From positions 62,001-126,000 of the forward strand of contig CAZZJS010000003.1 of the NCBI GenBank assembly GCA_964654855.1: a DNA stretch of 64,000 nucleotides. The letters run 5' to 3'. Below the pieces are notes generated by a model, which saw only the letters and a program-made list of their open reading frames with translations, had not been told where the DNA came from and made no database searches. Made by a program: the position numbers and the translations under genes. This DNA is from JALZUV01 sp964654855 (GTDB taxonomy: Bacteria; Pseudomonadota; Alphaproteobacteria; Rickettsiales; JALZUV01). Positions 61,228-64,000 of this stretch are shown one piece after another. Position 1 is the first letter of the stretch, and every line of letters starts with the position of its first letter.

Positions 61228-63066
61228 ATGCTTCTTTCCGTCTCAGCACTTTTGTTGCTCTGCCTTATTTGTTTATTTATTTCATGGCGTTACACGTTCC
61301 CTGCAATTGTGCTCTATGCCATTGCAGGTATTTTATTGGGTGAGGTATTTGGTGTGCTCAACCCGCATGAAACGCTAGGCACCTACTATTTTGGGCTAAT
61401 TGCTCTTTGTGTGGCGATTATTCTTTTTGAGGGTGGGTTGCATTTAAGTTTTAAAGGCTTGCGCGAAAGTAAGGGTGGTACCTTGCGCATGCTGCTGGTC
61501 TCTTCACCGATTAATTTTGTTCTGAATGTGTTGGCGGCGCATTATATTGGCGGATTTTCGATAGGTTTATCGTGCGTGATAGCCGGACTATTTACCATTA
61601 CGGGGCCGACGGTAGTCATGCCGTTATTGCAGCAAAATAAAGTGAAACCAAAAGTAGGGTCTATGCTCAAATGGGAAGCGATTGTGAATGACCCTGTAGG
61701 GGCATTATTGGCAGTATTTGCTTATGAGTTTTTGGTCTATTCCAGTGCGGATACGACGGCGGATGCAGTCTTTACGAGTTTGAACTTCCTCGTAATTGTC
61801 GCAGGTATTGCGGCCATTAGTGTGGGTGCGGCTTATGCCTTGAAGCTGGCCTTTACGCGTGGTTTGGTGCCAGAATATCTGAAGCAACCGGTGATTCTTA
61901 CGATGGTAATTTTCCTTTTTGCTATTAGTGATGAAATCCAAAAAGAGGGCGGGCTGATTGCCGTGACTGCTTTTGGTATCGCACTGGCTAACTCCAAATT
62001 TGCCAGTTATCACGATACAAAACGCTTTAAGGAATATATCGCGATCTTACTGGTTGGGGTGATCTTTATTCTCATCTCCTCCACTTTGAAGTTTGAGATG
62101 ATGACGAGCTTAGGCTTTGGCACTGTTGCCTTTGTTTTCTTGGCTATTTTTGTGACGCGTCCAATTTCTGTTTATGTGGCGACGATTGGTACGAATATGA
62201 GTCGTCAGGAACGGATATTTATCGGCTGGATTGCACCGCGCGGGATTGTATGTGCGGTAACGGCGGGGTTAGTAGCTCCCAAACTGGTGGAAGCGGGGTA
62301 TGCAGGGGCAGAGGCGATTCTTCCTGTGACTTTCTTGATGATTTTTGCGACGGTTGCGTTGCATGGTTTCTCTATGGGTTGGTTGGCAAAACGATTTGAT
62401 TTGGCTCAGCATGAACATGGGGTGTTGATTATTGGTAGTAATGCTTTCTCAGTGGAGCTCGCGAAAGTTTTTCAGCGTCAGAAAATGCCAGTGCTGATTG
62501 CGGATACTAACTGGCATCAGTTAAAGCAACCGCGTATGGCTGATATTCCCGTGCATTATGGTGAGATTTTATCAGAAGAAGCTTATTATGAGTTAGACCT
62601 AGAACAGTATAGTTATCTTGTTCTAGCAACTTCGAATGTTGCTTATAACTCGCTGGTCGGGGCAAACTATGTGCATTTATTCGGTCGCCATCGAGTGTTC
62701 CATGTGGATGTAGAGCTAGACAAAGACGGTGCGGCGAAGAATCAATTTGATCACAGTTTGAAGGGCCCAGTCATTGGTGGTGGGCATGTATTGACGGAAC
62801 TTATTGGTAAGTCGATGCGTGGTTGGCGCACTAAGGCGATTAATCTCACGGGTGAATACTCATTTGATCAGCATAAAGAGGAGGAGGGGAGTCAAATCCC
62901 GCTTTTCCTTATTAACACTAAGAATGGTGCGATGCGTCAGATAGATGAGAAGCTAAGGGCTAAAGATAATAAAGATTTTACACTTATATCGTTAGTACAT
63001 GAAGATGAAGCGGCACAGGCTAAAGCGAAGGCTGATAAGGCTTCTGAGAAAGCTGAGAGAAGTTAA
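61228..63066 (+). CDS. CPA1-type cation:proton antiporter with C-terminal TrkA-N domain
   Basis: This encodes 612 residues with about twelve membrane segments and the Na+/H+ exchanger signatures: FEGGLHLSFKGLRESKGG, TGPTVVMPLLQ, ND-containing EAIVNDPVGALLAVF and the late IGWIAPRGIVCAVTAGLVAPKL. A TrkA-N-like nucleotide-binding domain follows (HGVLIIGSNAFSVELAKVF near 390-480), and the C terminus is a Lys/Ala coil. It probably exchanges Na+ or K+ for H+ with redox or nucleotide control. Confidence 0.85.
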   Translation: MLLSVSALLLLCLICLFISWRYTFPAIVLYAIAGILLGEVFGVLNPHETLGTYYFGLIALCVAIILFEGGLHLSFKGLRESKGGTLRMLLVSSPINFVLNVLAAHYIGGFSIGLSCVIAGLFTITGPTVVMPLLQQNKVKPKVGSMLKWEAIVNDPVGALLAVFAYEFLVYSSADTTADAVFTSLNFLVIVAGIAAISVGAAYALKLAFTRGLVPEYLKQPVILTMVIFLFAISDEIQKEGGLIAVTAFGIALANSKFASYHDTKRFKEYIAILLVGVIFILISSTLKFEMMTSLGFGTVAFVFLAIFVTRPISVYVATIGTNMSRQERIFIGWIAPRGIVCAVTAGLVAPKLVEAGYAGAEAILPVTFLMIFATVALHGFSMGWLAKRFDLAQHEHGVLIIGSNAFSVELAKVFQRQKMPVLIADTNWHQLKQPRMADIPVHYGEILSEEAYYELDLEQYSYLVLATSNVAYNSLVGANYVHLFGRHRVFHVDVELDKDGAAKNQFDHSLKGPVIGGGHVLTELIGKSMRGWRTKAINLTGEYSFDQHKEEEGSQIPLFLINTKNGAMRQIDEKLRAKDNKDFTLISLVHEDEAAQAKAKADKASEKAERS

Positions 63067-63080
63067 AACGCAACTAACGC

Positions 63081-63113
63081 TTGCAATTTACGTCTGAAAA
63101 GGTTATACACCTT
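63081..63113 (+). promoter_or_regulatory. Promoter of the nucleotide-sugar dehydrogenase gene with an inverted repeat
   Basis: TTGCAA (63081-63086), a 17-base spacer and TATACA (63104-63109). AAGGT-TATAC-ACCTT (63099-63113) forms a five-base inverted repeat over the -10 box. The ribosome site is GGAGA before the ATG at 63151. Confidence 0.4.
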
Positions 63114-63150
63114 AACAAATATTAACTATTCTTTAATAAATGGAGACGTA

Positions 63151-64000
63151 ATGAGTAAAAAATATGATGTTGCAATGATTGGCCTTGGCCCTGTGGGAAC
63201 TGTTTCGGGAGCATGTTTCGCCAAGCAAGGGTTCCAAGTTATTGGTGTGGATATTGATGAAAAGCGCGTTGAAGCTTTTAACACCAAAACGGCTCCCTTT
63301 GTGGAGCCAGGGGTGAATGACCTTGTCGAAGAAATTATCGATAATGGTACATTCCGTGCGACCACAGATTTTGATTACGCAGTTACCAATAGCCGCGTGG
63401 TGATGATTGCAGTTGGTACTCCAACGCCAGAATCAGGTTCGCCAGATCTTTCTTATCTAGATGGTGTGGCGCTCTCGCTTGGTAAAGCCTTTAAAAATAT
63501 GGAAGAGAAAGGCACCGTAGTTGTGCTTCGTTCAACCGTTCCACCTGGAACGATGCGTAATCGTTTAGCTCCCGTGATTGAACGTGAATCTGGCTTAAAA
63601 GCAGGTAAAGATTTCTATATTGCCGCGAACCCTGAGTTCTTACGTGAAGGTATGGCGATTAAAGACTTCTTCGATACAGGTCGTGTCGTGATTGGTGCAG
63701 AAGAACCGGTTGCCGCACAAGCGATTGAAGATTTGTATAAAGATGTGAATGGCGAACGTATTCGTACCACTGTTGAAACAGGCGAATTTGCGAAATATGT
63801 CGATAATACATGGCATGCGTTAAAAGTTGCTTTTGGTAACGAAATTGGCCGTACAGTGAAGGCGTTTGGCGGTAACGTTGATGATACTATCAAGATTTTC
63901 TTGGCTGATACGCAGCTGAATATTTCCTCGCATTATTTGCGTCCGGGCTTTGCTTTTGGTGGCTCATGCTTACCGAAAGATGTTCGCGGACTTAGCTGGT
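63151..64000 (+). CDS. Nucleotide-sugar dehydrogenase, GDP-mannose dehydrogenase-like (3' end outside window)
   Basis: The first 283 residues are in the window. They carry an N-terminal NAD-binding motif (MIGLGPVGTVSGACFAKQG), VAVGTPTP-type AVGTPTPESGSPDLSYLD, NPEFLREGMAI, a substrate Lys region and the catalytic Cys in FGGSCLPKDVRGL. That last motif with the preceding YLRPGFAFGG resembles AlgD (GDP-mannose 6-dehydrogenase) more than Ugd. It would make a uronic acid for surface polysaccharide. The rest of the gene is not in the window. Confidence 0.82.
   Translation, partial: MSKKYDVAMIGLGPVGTVSGACFAKQGFQVIGVDIDEKRVEAFNTKTAPFVEPGVNDLVEEIIDNGTFRATTDFDYAVTNSRVVMIAVGTPTPESGSPDLSYLDGVALSLGKAFKNMEEKGTVVVLRSTVPPGTMRNRLAPVIERESGLKAGKDFYIAANPEFLREGMAIKDFFDTGRVVIGAEEPVAAQAIEDLYKDVNGERIRTTVETGEFAKYVDNTWHALKVAFGNEIGRTVKAFGGNVDDTIKIFLADTQLNISSHYLRPGFAFGGSCLPKDVRGLSW

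Overview
The window reads as a compact chromosome segment from an alphaproteobacterium of moderate GC content. The assignment rests on gene content: a DnaA-like HdaA, a UPF0262 protein beside hisD, a short prolyl-tRNA synthetase without an editing insertion, a class II DAHP synthase, a response regulator with the GPDRRRR tail, and a virB3-virB4-virB6-virB6-virB6 block of the type best known from Rickettsiales (rvh T4SS). The his, pro, arg, pur and aromatic biosynthesis genes argue against a strongly reduced obligate intracellular genome. No genus can be named from the sequence alone.

Layout. 1-6.3 kb (+): end of gyrA, a Cys/His-rich lipoprotein, a ROK-family kinase, coaD, a periplasmic cyclophilin, queA and a TauE-type permease. 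6.3-8.9 kb (-): a Gly-rich unknown, trkH and folE. 9-19.6 kb (+): a long run of ExbB-ExbD-ExbD-TonB, dTDP-glucose 4,6-dehydratase, proS, a lipoprotein-release ABC transporter (lolC/E, lolD) and dnaE. 19.7-27.8 kb (+): the type IV secretion block closed by a small lipoprotein. 27.8-31.2 kb (-): a 1,116-residue FecR-RTX secreted protein. 31.3-33.5 kb (+): gloB and class II DAHP synthase. 33.5-36.2 kb (-): two unknown genes, a methyltransferase and a DUF3108 protein. 36.2-39.6 kb (+): clpB (with ten N bases) and a Tyr/Gln/Pro-rich lipoprotein. 39.6-43.5 kb (-): proB, obg and a membrane histidine kinase. 43.7-46.7 kb (+): comM and two unknown genes. 46.7-51.1 kb (-): holC, a degenerate Hpt-like protein, its response regulator, hdaA, an AI-2E-family permease and a DUF2066 protein. 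51.1-64 kb (+): purM, purN, rlmH, argD, dcd, murA, hisG, hisD, UPF0262, infA, maf, phoR, a CPA-type antiporter with a TrkA-N domain, and the start of a GDP-mannose/UDP-sugar dehydrogenase.

Packing is tight: start and stop codons overlap repeatedly within operons, and convergent pairs abut within a few bases. No tRNA, rRNA, CRISPR array or insertion sequence was seen. The points most worth a second look are: the T4SS block with its trailing VirB7-like lipoprotein and adjacent RTX protein; several strong promoters whose -10 box lies six or seven bases before the start codon with no Shine-Dalgarno (probable leaderless mRNAs); an Hpt-like partner of a response regulator whose phospho-accepting His appears to be Glu; an inverted repeat over the exbB promoter; and several uncharacterised low-complexity or metal-binding envelope proteins.
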